DNA of 64,000 nucleotides from Chalara sp. BL73 (taxonomy: Eukaryota; Ascomycota; Leotiomycetes; Helotiales): assembly GCA_918026815.1 (NCBI GenBank), contig CAKJVC010000089.1, positions 62,001 to 126,000 on the forward strand, written 5' to 3'. The notes under the pieces were generated by a model, which made no database searches, had not been told where the DNA came from, and saw only the letters and a list, made by a program, of their open reading frames with translations. This document shows positions 12,544 to 23,692 of the stretch, piece after piece; position 1 is the first letter of the stretch; each line of letters opens with the position of its first letter. Both the position numbers and the translations under genes were made by a program.

Positions 12544-13221
12544 ATGCCAATCTTTGCAAAATCTCCCTCAGCGACTGACATCATCTTCCACCTCCAAGCC
12601 ACCAATGACCGCCTATCCAAAATTGACTCTCAAGTCGCTGCCATCTCGGCTCTTGACAACTTTGAAAAGCGCATCACTGCCCTCTCAACACTCAATACGC
12701 GGATCGAGTCCTTAGAAACAACAATACAAGCCGCACGTGAACAAACGTTTCTGAATCGCTTAGGTAAGCTAGCAAGGACAGCATGCTGGGTGGTTGGTGG
12801 AATGACGGTTTGCACGCTGGTTTATGGGCTGGCGAAGTATGCGATGGTGCTGGAGGATGAGGTGGAGAGGCTGAAGAGGAAGGAAGAGAGAAGGGAGAAG
12901 AGAGCGTCAAAGAAGGAGGGGAGAAAGGGACAAAAGAGGAAGCATAGAGAGGAAAAAGAGTGGGAGAGATTAAATGGTGTTGTGAAGAAAGCCGCAGACA
13001 TTGCTGTTGGGGTTGAATCTAGGCAGAATCCTAGAGATTATTTTGAAGACCAGGAACAAACGCCTAAGGTCGAAGAAGTCCCCGAGCTGGTGAAGGTAGA
13101 GCATTCCCGCGAGGGATGCGGAATGGAAGGGTTCATGGGTGACGAGCCTGAGAACAGCGAGTATGAGATAGACTCTCCGGTCAGTCGGACTCGCACAGAT
13201 GAAGAGCAAGTTGTGTCTTGA
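12544..13221 (+). CDS. Hypothetical coiled-coil protein with one membrane segment, 225 aa
   Basis: A single exon from ATG 12544 to TGA 13221. Residues 1-75 are polar and heptad-like (SKIDSQVAAISALDNFEKRI, then LNTRIESLETTIQ), so a coiled coil is likely. A single hydrophobic segment follows at about residues 80-100 (ACWVVGGMTVCTLVYGLAKY). After it comes a very basic Lys/Arg/Glu stretch (about 110-145) and an acidic, Ser-containing tail. This resembles a small single-pass membrane protein with a charged cytosolic domain. I do not recognise a family, and there is no signal peptide. The AT-rich flanks and lack of nearby homologous genes give no functional hint. Confidence 0.6.
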   Translation: MPIFAKSPSATDIIFHLQATNDRLSKIDSQVAAISALDNFEKRITALSTLNTRIESLETTIQAAREQTFLNRLGKLARTACWVVGGMTVCTLVYGLAKYAMVLEDEVERLKRKEERREKRASKKEGRKGQKRKHREEKEWERLNGVVKKAADIAVGVESRQNPRDYFEDQEQTPKVEEVPELVKVEHSREGCGMEGFMGDEPENSEYEIDSPVSRTRTDEEQVVS

Positions 13222-14278
13222 CCGGGAGTTGAGAGAGAGGACAAGGGCATAATTAACGCTCCTGTGGCCCGAAAACGTTCAAAATGTTCCAACCATTCCT
13301 GGATTTGTATAATTCATAGATGTGGACTTTGTGTACTATAGTAGCTAGTCTATGGGAAACCAACTCAACTCCGATTTCGCTCCAAAATCCTTCAAACTCC
13401 TTGGGAATTTCATAAGTTATTGCTTGTGCTATTTACACAAAGGTTGAAGACTTCAAGGTCCTCGGATTCTTTAGTTTCAATCTCTGGCATGCTTAAAGAC
13501 ATACTTCGGCCCTCGAATTTTACTATGAGTGGTTTCGGAGCGCACAAGCAAACAGTTCTAACAGGAGATGTTCAATTCTACATGCGTATACCAAGGATCT
13601 GCTTCTTAGTGGCTTTATTACCATCTCTAATATCATGACTGCAGATTTACTTCCATCTCTGTATCAAGTTATTGATGATCTTTTCCAGGTCTAGCATGTT
13701 TACGTACATCTTATTCATACGTATTCTAAGCCTGCCTCGAGAGCTAGTCAATTGTTAGCTATGAACATGTTGAGCCATTCTTGATTTTAAATTTGATCAG
13801 GATACATTTTTAGGTTAAGGGAAGGACCGCCAAGGACTAGTTAAGTTCTGAATTGTGGAGGAAGAACTCTGTAGCTCGACCGTCTGCATTTCGCATGCCG
13901 ATATCAGATTCCGACTAGGCAGAAATATCCTTAGTGCTTCAACTCTGCGAATCCTATAAAAGCATGGTGAATCTTGAGACAAAATACTTCGTAATATCAG
14001 TAATTCAAGACAGTGGATCGATAAGGAGTGTGATATTGTGAGTACAATAGCTAACTAAACCCAAGCTACATATATCCCAGCATCATGAAAGATGACCCAA
14101 TCCTTCCGTTCCCAAATCCCAGCCAAATTCATTGTAAGCAACGCCAAAAGTGCAAACACCTCATACAAAGTTCGTGTTTCATCATATTCCCTACTCATAC
14201 ATCCCAGATTTCCTAGAAGCATTTCCTCAAACGCCCACCCTCATTACTTTGTGTCTCAACGGGAATTGTAGTGCATTT
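13222..14278. other. Intergenic region
   Basis: No supported gene. Only short, motif-free frames (for example 13420-13638) are present. The right end is presumably the 3' flank of the Swi5-like gene on the minus strand. Confidence 0.45.
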
Positions 14279-16552
14279 TTAAGGGCTGTCAAAGAAAGCA
14301 CTCTCGTTGCGAAACATATCATCTCCTCCATTGTACTCCTCTTCAAACTTTCCCAGGAGCAGATCGGGGTCGCGCTCAAGCTGAGTTATGCCATTGTCAC
14401 TTGCTGCGGCAAAGGCGTCTAGAAACATCTCATCGTCGTGCTCAGAAATATTTGCGAGGCTCATTGGCTTGAAATCCTCATTCTGGGAACTATCGAGATC
14501 AAAATACTGATTACTCGGCGCTGGTGACGAAGACGACTCGCAGAGTCCGGGAGGCGAGTGATACGGGCTGTGGACTGATTTTGCTGGAGATGGTGGGTGT
14601 GCTGGAAGATGCTCATTATAAGTAGAGTGACTGCTGTAAGCTGATGGTGAGTGCGCCGTTTGGGTCAGCTGGGGTGATACGCATTGTGACTCGGCATGAA
14701 CAGGGGAGTGAGTTTGAGAATATTGAAAGCTAGAACTATCCGCTAGCGTCGAAGACTGTGTGTATTCGTAATCGCCGAAAGGCTTATCATCTAGAATGTC
14801 ATCCAAGTCGCTCCGAGGTGACTGTCCTGATGTGCTTTCAGAGCCTCCTGTAGAAGATGCTGAAGACATAGCCTTGTTTTTGTTCCGGGTTCTAGATGAC
14901 TTCTTCAGCCGCTCCTCGTTGTCTGGTCGGTTTTTCCTAGGTCGCCCGCGCTTAACCGCTTTCTTCACTATGCCCTCAAATGCTCCAATACACATTCCAC
15001 GTTGCCTGTGCCGGGTCAACGCATCGTGTCTGGCGAAACTGTTTCCACATTGGCATGGGTATGGCTTTATACCACTGTGAATCTTGGCGTGTCGCTTGAG
15101 ATCGTGTTGTCGAACGAAGCATTTCTTGCAATGGGGACATTGAAATTGTCTATCTCCAAGATGTGTTTGGACATGTGACTTGATATTCTCTTTGCGTCCG
15201 AATCTCTTCTTGCACTCAGGGTACATGCAATCCCACTTGCCGTCATCAGGATCAGGCCCCGAGATATATGTAGCAATATCATCGATTGTTATTCCAGTAT
15301 CTGTAATCGTTTCCTCGATATTGATACTTGAGACAGATTCTGATCGACGATATGATCTAGAAGGGCTTCCATTTTGGAGTCCATGCGAGGTGGGATCTGG
15401 GTACGACATGTGTGGCTCCATGTTGGGTCGATTAGAGAAAGGATCCCCAAACAAAGTAGCTTGTGACATCTCGGGCGATGAATGATAGGAAAGATTGGAA
15501 GATTCTGGCGAGTACTGAGAACCTTCAAATTGCTCACGCTTCATGAAGTCCATGTTGAGATTGGCCATATTCATGAAGTCGCCCGTTGGCATGGGTGCAG
15601 AATCAAATGTGCTTGAGGTGGGTAGTTGTGCGCTTGGAGGTGGACTGGGCATTGCCATCTCTGCTTCCTTCCGCATATCAGCGAATACCCCTCTAACACG
15701 TTGATTGCCCTTGGGCTTGATTGTCTCCTCCATAGATGTATCGTAGTCTTCTAAAAACCGTTTGTTGAGCTGTTCCTGCTTGATAGTATGATGAGAGACT
15801 GGTGTAGGAGGAAAATAGCCTGTCGAAGAATCAACAAATATATTAAGTAACGGTAGGTGTAACAAAATACCTGTGACATTCTGATTTGGAGGTGTGATCG
15901 GTCGTGGAGACTTCAAGGCCAAGTGCTCAAATTGCGCAACTCGATCTATGATGCCGCCGCTAATTCTTCTCCCGGATGATCTCCTGCTATTCGAATTACT
16001 CTGAAACTCATTCCCGGAATCAAAGGATGAGAAGTCCATGTATTGTGAAGGAGTCATCACAGGTTCCGAAGCAAATAAGTTGAAGTCATTGGCCCCATTG
16101 AAAGCGCTTGGGTTGACTTGCATAGCCGAATTAATTGGTCCGCTGCTGAATTGAAATGGAGAGTTCAGGCCCTGATCTCCATATTGAACTGAGCATGCGG
16201 CATCAAAAGATTGTCTTTGTGGGGTGGCGAGTGGACTGCCGTTATAGTTCTCGTCATTGTCGAAGTTTGAAAAGCCTTGGCCCGGGCGTGCCAGTCTTTG
16301 CTGCTGCGTTTCGCGCAATATATGCTGTGATGTCGTTTGATATCCTTGGTTAGTGTTTCTTACCGTATTGTAGTCCTGCGGTGGTGTTTGTCGTCGTCGA
16401 GTATCCAGGCTCATTCCACGGCGATGGGCGCCGTGTCTCTGGATAGTTGGCAGGTCATGAACCTTCACTGAGTCGAACGCATTTGGCGTTGAGTTTTGTC
16501 GTCGGTGTAGTCGTTGTCGATTTTGAAGGTTGTTGGTTGGATTAGACAGCAT
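14279..16552 (-). CDS. Swi5/Ace2-like C2H2 zinc-finger transcription factor, about 740 aa
   Basis: Three C2H2 fingers lie at about residues 422-503: CMYPECKKRFGRKENIKSHV, then CPHCKKCFVRQHDLKRHAKI, then an atypical C-x-C finger (YPCQCGNSFARHDALTRHRQ). A basic AT-hook-like KRGRPRKNRP follows. This order and spacing is the hallmark of fungal Swi5/Ace2 factors, which bind DNA and control cell-separation, cell-wall or developmental genes. The long N- and C-terminal arms are Ser/Gln/Asn-rich and disordered. I start at the ATG at 16552 (MLSNPTNNLQNRQRLHRRQN) because the upstream in-frame extension looks like leader. A 51-nt intron (15820-15870; GTATTT..CGACAG) is a multiple of three without a stop, so reading through it also stays open. 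Regulated nuclear localisation is known for the family but not visible here. Confidence 0.88.
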   Translation of the reverse strand: MLSNPTNNLQNRQRLHRRQNSTPNAFDSVKVHDLPTIQRHGAHRRGMSLDTRRRQTPPQDYNTVRNTNQGYQTTSQHILRETQQQRLARPGQGFSNFDNDENYNGSPLATPQRQSFDAACSVQYGDQGLNSPFQFSSGPINSAMQVNPSAFNGANDFNLFASEPVMTPSQYMDFSSFDSGNEFQSNSNSRRSSGRRISGGIIDRVAQFEHLALKSPRPITPPNQNVTGILLHLPLLNIFVDSSTGYFPPTPVSHHTIKQEQLNKRFLEDYDTSMEETIKPKGNQRVRGVFADMRKEAEMAMPSPPPSAQLPTSSTFDSAPMPTGDFMNMANLNMDFMKREQFEGSQYSPESSNLSYHSSPEMSQATLFGDPFSNRPNMEPHMSYPDPTSHGLQNGSPSRSYRRSESVSSINIEETITDTGITIDDIATYISGPDPDDGKWDCMYPECKKRFGRKENIKSHVQTHLGDRQFQCPHCKKCFVRQHDLKRHAKIHSGIKPYPCQCGNSFARHDALTRHRQRGMCIGAFEGIVKKAVKRGRPRKNRPDNEERLKKSSRTRNKNKAMSSASSTGGSESTSGQSPRSDLDDILDDKPFGDYEYTQSSTLADSSSFQYSQTHSPVHAESQCVSPQLTQTAHSPSAYSSHSTYNEHLPAHPPSPAKSVHSPYHSPPGLCESSSSPAPSNQYFDLDSSQNEDFKPMSLANISEHDDEMFLDAFAAASDNGITQLERDPDLLLGKFEEEYNGGDDMFRNESAFFDSP

Positions 16553-17266
16553 TATGAATGCTCGAGGAGTCCGGAAGTCGTTGTCGTTGAAAGTATTGCA
16601 ATTAAGCAAACCTGTAGGTTCCGAAACTACATATGGCATTAGAATAAGTTTCTCTATTTGGATAGTTTAAACATCATGCCTCACGCAGCGCAAGCCGTTA
16701 GGCCGGGCAAATTGAGATTGTAGGACTTCTCAGCAGATGCGGACTCTGTTGGAGTCTTTTGGTACTAAAGGTGCCTTCCTCAGGCTGGGGGTTTTATGGA
16801 GGAGCTTGAAGTATCTCTAGCGACCAGAAAAAAAGAGGTGAATTGGTAGAGTTGGGTAAGGGTAGAGGTGATTAGGAGTTTTCAGATTTTGTTCTGGATG
16901 TTTGAATAGGTTTGATGAGCGTAGATGCAGCTTGGGTCAAGTGCATCTTACGCCATGGTATCAACAATGGCGGTTGCTATGTGGTAACCAGGGGTGACGC
17001 TCGGTTCTCTGCGCGCGCCTTGTTACCCTGTAAACTCGTGATCCGGCAAAACATCCAATTTTGTTCCGCGAGTTCGGATAAACCCGTTCGCCTGCAGGTT
17101 TCCCTATCAACCATTTTTGGTCCTGTTTTCTCCCTGTGAAGCAGCCTTTTCTGGAGTTTGCAGACCAATCCTCACACAAGCTCATGCAGATTTGTCCTGC
17201 AAGCGCTTAACATTCCTCAATCTCGATTAATCCGGCCACACTGGCTGGTAACCTTACTATTTCATC
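16553..17266. promoter_or_regulatory. Shared divergent promoter region
   Basis: These 714 bases separate the start codons of the Swi5/Ace2-like gene (minus) and the CBS-PB1 gene (plus), so both promoters and 5' leaders must lie here. A minus-strand upstream extension of the Swi5-like frame overlaps the left edge. I cannot assign individual factor sites. Confidence 0.5.
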
Positions 17267-19410
17267 ATGGCTTCTAGTGGTACCATGAGAGGTACTCCGA
17301 ACCGCGGCCAGGGTCGAGGACAGCTTCCAGCTTTCACAAACAGTCCAGCTTCCTCAAATATCCCTAGGCCTGCGTTCGAGACCCATGCAAGCTCTGCATC
17401 TGGTCTTCAGAGCGAGACCGGCGGATCAACTATGAGTGCAAGTCGGCAGAAGCAGTCGAAGAGGGATGAGGTTTGTTGACACTCTATCCCCCCCTCATGA
17501 CATTTCTAACTTTTTGGCAGGCTATTAGGAGGAAGATTGAGACCGACCTTAGCAAGAAGAGCAAGACGACTGGGCGGGCACGACAGACTCGCAAAGCACC
17601 TCCTGGATCAGTTCTGGCCCTCCGACCAAGTCAAGCTCTCCAGATCAAGCCAGGCACAACGGTAGCAGAGGCGGCACAGTTGATGGCAGCAAAAAGAGAA
17701 GACTGTGTTCTTGTTACCGATGATGATGACCGAATTGCCGGTATATTCACCGCGAAGGATCTAGCATTCCGCGTTGTTGGAGCTGGTGTAAAGGCTAGCA
17801 ATGTTACCATTGCAGAAATCATGACCAAGAATCCTCTCTGCGCGCGTACAGACACAAGTGCTACAGATGCATTGGATCTTATGGTTCGAAAGGGCTTCCG
17901 CCATCTCCCAGTCATGGACGAGAATCAGGACATTTCGGGTATTTTGGACATCACAAAGTGCTTCTATGATGCCATGGAGAAGCTTGAGCGAGCCTACAGT
18001 TCCTCAAGAAAACTATACGATGCTTTGGAAGGTGTTCAATCAGAACTCGGGTCTAGCCAGCCTCAACAAATCATTCAATACGTTGAGACACTGCGTGCTA
18101 AAATGTCCGGACCTACCTTGGAATCTGTTTTGACTGGAGTGCCTCCTACAACCGTGTCGGTACGAACATCTGTCAAGGAAGCAGCTGCCCTCATGAAAGA
18201 GAATCACACCACAGCTGTTCTCGTCCAAGACGGAGGTCAGATCACGGGAATCTTTACTAGCAAAGATGTTGTACTGAGGGTTATTGCCCCTGGGCTGGAC
18301 CCGGCCAACTGCAGCGTTGTTCGTGTGATGACGCCTCACCCTGATTTTGCTCCAATGGATATGAGCATTCAAGCAGCACTACGAAAGATGCATGGTTAGT
18401 TTTTTGTTTATCAACTCTTAGGAATCATTTATTATGTTCATTTGCTAATTTTTCTAGATGGTCATTATCTCAATCTTCCTGTTATGAACGATACTGGTGA
18501 GATTGTTGGAATGGTGGACGTCCTCAAGTTGACATATGCCACACTGGAACAAATCAATACTATGTCGACTGGAGATAGCGAGGGTCCAGCATGGAACAAG
18601 TTTTGGATGTCGCTGGAAAACGAGACTGAATCAATGGTCTCTGGGGACGGGAGCCACCATCACACTCAGGGTGGCCGCTCTCTGATGTCTCCTGACATGT
18701 CTCGAGGACACGAGAAAATACTTGACCACAGTGTAGCACCAGGCGACTCTGCATCACATGTTGGCGCTGATTCTCCTTCTCGCTCTGCGGTTGGTGGTCA
18801 TACTGAAGTTCCCATTGAGGAGGTTCCCTTTCCCTTTAAGTTCAAGGCTCCTAGCGGACGAGTCCATAGGGTACAAGTCATCGCTACCAATGGAATAGCT
18901 GAGCTTATTGCGGCCGTCACTGCAAAGTTAGGCACAGAAGTTGAGGCTGTTGGTGGCGCTGCCACCTTTGAAGATGGAAAGCTTGGGACCTCAGGATTTG
19001 CACTTAGTTATTTGGATGATGAAGGCGATACGGTGTCTATCACTACAGACCAAGATCTGCTGGAAGCCATTCTTATGGCTAGACAAGGCCATCGGGACAA
19101 GGTCGACCTCTTCGTTCATGACCCAGAAAAGCCAGCTATCACTGCCACCATCGATCCTCAGCCAGCCATCACTCAATTGCCAACTCCACCAGTATCAACG
19201 GTGCGTGAGCGCCGACGAGTCACCTCTGACGAAGACGAGAGTGAAGCAGATGTACCTGTCAGGAGGTCAAGGAAGAACAACTCCAAGCCAGTGGAGCCGC
19301 CTCAGGTCATTACTGGTGTCCCAAATGAGCTTTTGTTGCCTGGTGCCATCGTCACTTTAGCTGTAGTGATTGTCGGAGTGTTTGCTTTGACGAGGGCGAC
19401 TAGCCGCTGA
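17267..19410 (+). CDS. mug70: CBS and PB1 domain protein of the Mug70 type, 676 aa
   Basis: Three exons (17267-17470, 17521-18394, 18458-19410) join in frame to 677 codons. After a disordered N-terminus (1-70) and a basic segment come four CBS motifs in two pairs: about 96-225 (EDCVLVTDDDDRIAGIFTAK and FRHLPVMDENQDISGILD) and about 255-395 (TAVLVQDGGQITGIFTSKD, then LNLPVMNDTGEIVGMVD). A Ser/His/Gly linker leads to a PB1 domain at about 485-570 (FPFKFKAPSGRVHRVQV; DEGDTVSITTDQDL). The C-terminus is a single hydrophobic helix (LLLPGAIVTLAVVIVGVFAL), suggesting a tail anchor. CBS pairs usually bind adenosine nucleotides and PB1 mediates protein pairing; the cellular role of this family is poorly defined. 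Divergent from the Swi5-like gene. Confidence 0.92.
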
Positions 19411-19898
19411 TATGATTTGATGAGATAAGACGGGATCGCTTGTTTTCACTGTACAAAATATTCACCCATACATTTTGGCGACAGCATTATGACCTCGACG
19501 ATGCCCTAATACCCCTCATAGATCCGTAAATATTAGCATCTTATCTATAATCTTATAACTTGATACTTTCTTGTAGATTTGTGAATATGTGTAGTTTCAG
19601 AAAAGATACAATGTTCTCAACCTTTCAGTGTGTTCAGCTATGCGATATTAGTGTCAAGAGCCCAAAATTTCAGTCATACATGATCAAGGTAGTCTAGATC
19701 ATAATGCAATAGCTCCAAGTTGAGAATTCTCATACTCATAGAAATCATCTTTCAACGATACGCTGTTATGTTGGACTTTTACAAAGTGAGTTGATAGATA
19801 GCCCAAAAAGTACTAGTGTATTCTGATCTCAAAAATTGTGGAGAGATTCAGACCACGAAAACTCTCGTTGACGGCATCACGAGCACTTCACTCCAACA
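19411..19898. other. Intergenic region between CBS-PB1 and uS2m genes
   Basis: 3' flank of the CBS-PB1 gene and leader of the ribosomal protein gene. No additional coding signal. Confidence 0.5.
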
Positions 19899-21171
19899 AT
19901 GATTCTCAGAAATTTTGCCGTCCGGCATGGTAAGCTTATGGACATCCGGTATAGTATATTGCAACCTAATTGACTTTTACCAGGCCGACGAGCATTTGCT
20001 ACACCATATCGAAACACTTTCCTCAGGTCACTTTCCATAGAGACAGAAACTCTGTCGCGCGAAACCGAAGCCATGGCGCAATCTATAGAAAATACCACGA
20101 AAGAGATGCACTCCATAGAGGCCAGCATAAACCAGCTGAGCATAGCAGAAAGATTTGTGCCGCCTTCAGATGCAGGGGAGGAAGACCACGAAGTGGCAGC
20201 CAACCACAACCTCCTCAGAACGATTAAGAAACGTACACATAAACTGGGATCCGTGCCAACACCCGAATATGAGCCTTCAGAACTTATTCACAATCCGCCG
20301 CGACCGAAAGACATCACACTGGAGCTGTTGATGGCATCGCAGAGTCATTTGGGACATTCAACCAGTGTCTGGAATCCTATGAATCAACGTTATATTTATG
20401 GTATCCGGCAGGGAATTCATATAATCTCGCTCGAGGTAACGGCTGCGCATCTTAGACGTGCGGCAAAGGTTGTTGAGGGGGTGGCATACCATGGAGGTCT
20501 CATCCTTTTTGTAGGCACTCGCAAAGGACAATCGGCATGTGTTGTGAAAGCTGCGAAATTAGCTCGAGGATGCCACCTCTTCGAGCGCTGGAAGCCAGGA
20601 ACCATCACAAATGGTAATGAGATTTTGAGAAAATGTGCCATCCGGGCAGTGGACAGACTTGACCGAGACGTCGATGGATTTGATGAAAAGATCCAGAATT
20701 GGACAGCTCTTAAGCCGGATTTGGTGGTCGTCCTAAATCCATTAGAGAATTATCTCCTCCTGCACGAATGTGGTCTCAATAATATTCCTACGATCGGAGT
20801 GATAGATACAAACGCGGATCCAACTTGGGTTACATATCCTATTCCAGCCAATGACGACAGGTCAGTTTCCCGCCCTGAAGCCCCCCTCACAATATGCTAA
20901 CAGACACTAAAGTTTACGATGTGTACAAGTCATAGCTGGAGTTCTCGGGCGTGCCGCTGAGGCAGGGCAAGAAAAGAGGTTAGCCGCCGCTGCAAATGGA
21001 ATAGTTACATGGGAACCACCTAAAGGACTAGGACTACCCGTCACAGAAGAAGACAAGGTAAAGGCAGAAAAGAGAAGGGTGGCAGCAGCACAGAGGGAGA
21101 AGGAAGCGGCGATAGAGAAGGATAAGCAGATCAAGATTAATGCAGCAAGGAGGGAACTGTACAATAGGTAG
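19899..21171 (+). CDS. MRP4: Mitochondrial small-subunit ribosomal protein uS2m (Mrp4), 388 aa
   Basis: A structural protein of the mitochondrial 37S ribosomal subunit. Three exons (19899-19929, 19984-20860, 20913-21171) give 389 codons including TAG. The tiny first exon encodes MILRNFAVRH; splicing continues GRRAFATPYRNTFLRSLS, a basic, Ser/Arg-rich N-terminus typical of a mitochondrial targeting peptide. The uS2 signature is clear: LLMASQSHLGHSTSVWNPMN, then GIHIISLEVT, LILFVGTRKGQS, and NIPTIGVIDTNADPTWVTYP, followed by VIAGVLGRAAEAGQE. The C-terminal extension is Lys/Glu/Ala-rich and helical (about 350-388), as in fungal homologs. The short first exon decides the start: the first internal ATG (20073) would lack the targeting peptide. 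Confidence 0.93.
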
Positions 21172-22506
21172 ACTTCAACTAGTGTACGATCGCTGTACAG
21201 TATAACATGTATATTGCATAGATGGCGCTTCAAGGAATTGGAATAAAAGGTATTTCACGTATGAGGGCCTAGTTGACTCGTTGCGTATTTGTATTGGTAT
21301 GTCCATACACTTTATGCGATGCAAGTTTCTTGAATGATAGTTATCCGGTACCTTCTGGAAACTTGCTATATTTCTCTGTTCGGGTTATATTTGCACGCAC
21401 GTCGTGACATCACAGGACCCGACAGTCTGATTGTCGGTCTTCTCCATGAACATTTACAAGGTGTTGGAGATCTCTCCAGTCACACTTCCACTCACGCTCG
21501 TTCATATTACAGAGTCAAATGTTTTAATACCCATTGCAGCTTATAATCCCGACAATGTGATTGATATGGATCTGACGGCTAATTGTTGGCATTCCCAAGG
21601 TCTCGTTGGTAGTCGCTTTGGCTAATCGCGCATCAATTGACTAGTAAAAGTCGTTTTCATATCGTGAAGGTCACTCTACAATTACCTGTCGGCCAGAATC
21701 CCGGAGACAACAACGAGCGCGCTCTCCAGCATTTACAAAAAGTAGCAGGGGCCGCGACGATTAACATATTGGAGGATGTAATGCGTGGAGAGGATCCATA
21801 ATTGATACTTCGATCAGGCGTGGGCTATCCTGCTGGCTCATCTCCATCTTGCAGCTATTGTATTGCGAAATTGGCATCAGGGACCAAGCTTGACGACGAA
21901 AAAATTGCTGTCTTCGAAGACTTTCCTGACGATTTTCCAAACTTTGACTCGGTTTATACGGATAATTGAGGCTTTGTCTCTGCTTTGATATGCTTTCAAA
22001 TGCAACGTACATAATTTGCTTTCGTTCTCAAGGGTACATGTTGGAATTTATCGGGTTCCTATTTGATTTATGTCCCTTTGCTTGTCGTTTTCCATAAATT
22101 GGTTAAATTTTCTTTGCTTGCGTGTATGTCTATCAGCGGAGTGTATGTTTACCAGGGGCTGGGTCACTCATCGATACAGCACTAGACTATAAATTTAATC
22201 CATATCTATCCTCCACCAGCTTCTAGTTGCTTATTCCAGTATCTACTGCTTCCATCAGAAACTTCATAGCTCATAAAGCTACTGCAAATTTCCATAATAG
22301 TTGATCAAGATCATTCTAAGGTCGATAACTATATTTTCATAACTGGGCTAAGAACATTCATGACTGCGCTACTGAAAACTTGTAAAGGCAGTCAAAGAGC
22401 AAGATGATGCTTCTGGTGATTCAAAACATCAAGCTTTGGTAGTTATATAGACCGCGCGGCTTCCCTCTCGCCAAATTACTCACAAGATTCTCGATACACC
22501 CACAAC
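21172..22506. other. Intergenic region with weak coding-like fragments
   Basis: Two plus-strand fragments have protein-like composition: about 21431-21625 (no family recognised) and about 21643-21969 (LQLPVGQNPGDNNERALQ, interrupted by a TAA before a second open stretch). They are in different frames and I cannot assign them. They may be remnants of a lost gene. The rest is AT-rich flank. Confidence 0.35.
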
Positions 22507-23270
22507 ATGCAAAGGCTGTGGATGATCTTGATCTTTAGCTCAGTCTTTGCTGCCAGCTCTCTTTTGCCCAACATCTCCGGTCTCAACCGTGAAAGTTGTT
22601 TGAAGCCTCTCGCTCAACAGTGCAGTATCCTAGTGGCACCCTCATAACCTGAATATATGTGCTTTGGTGGGGATGGTGCTCTATTTGCTAGCTGCCACTA
22701 TATCTGTGTTACCGAATCGCCATACGAAGTGAAACGCCTCACGACGAGTTGGATCCAGTACTGCAGAAGCCAGTTTAAGGACCTGCGCACTGAACCATAT
22801 TCTTAAAACACCCCCCCCCCCCAAAAAGGCTGCATGGGATTTACTTTTGTTCTTCGAGTAACTCTTCACCAAGCACCACAACTCGAAGGCTCAAAGCCTT
22901 GACAACCATTCAGACCTCGATATCCACCCTAGGCTTTATCGCCACATGCCTCATAATAATATACACCATAAGCGAAGCGGATCTACCTACGCCAGAGCAG
23001 TAGGTTACCCTGCGTAAGACAAAAGTTCTATGCTAACCACAAGGTAGGACAATAGAATGGGCAGGGGCTACCACTGCACTAACACGCACACTCACAAGCA
23101 TCACTTCTCTCCAGGCGACTATTGCAAGCTCACCCTCTAACACAACCGTGGAGCCAACGCCTTCGCTGACTTCATCCTCTCCGAAGAATAATGCTGATGT
23201 TGCCTCGACACCGACCGTTCCCGCATTCTGGAGTTTACGCCCAGTCGTCGCTGGAGTCTATACTGGTATC
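22507..23270 (+). pseudogene. Broken paralog of the neighbouring secreted Cys-rich protein
   Basis: ATG at 22507 starts a signal-peptide-like MQRLWMILIFSSVFAAS. The frame meets TAA at codon 47 (22645-22647), but the same frame continues with PEYMCFGGDGALFASCHYIC and TSWIQYCRSQF. This parallels the intact gene at 23693 (NCLCRGEGAELFFQCQSFC, then GWIHYCI). A second stop follows at 22804, a poly-C/poly-A patch comes next, and the similarity resumes at TTTRRLKALTT (22880s), where the nucleotides of the two genes are also visibly alike. A Ser/Thr-rich stretch to about 23270 resembles the intact gene's C-terminal half. I infer a tandem duplicate that lost function; the alternative is unrecognised intron structure. 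Confidence 0.6.
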
Positions 23271-23692
23271 GTTTTTTTTATTTTGCAAGGCTTAGTTCCT
23301 TAATTAGCGTAATTGAACTCTTCCCTCAACAGGTATTGCGTGCTTCTTCCAGTTTCCTGCCATCCAAGTGAATTTTTATTACTTGAATTGTTCATCCTAA
23401 CCAGTTCCGCTTGGCGGCACCTCGTGAGAATGCGTGAAAATCTCAGCTTCCATGGAGCTCCAAGCCATTTATAGCAGTGCAAGTACACTCAGAGATGAAT
23501 GCTACATAAAGTGGTCACTGTTCTCAACAACAATCATGTCTATATTCCTGTTACCATGCTCCGAACAGTCACAGTATATAGAACACTTGAAATTACTCAA
23601 TACTCCTAAAGCTTTTGGATATAAACTTAGCTCTGTTCCCTAGATTACCCACTTATCAAAAACTTTGCTCACACCAAAATCCAGCAACAAAC

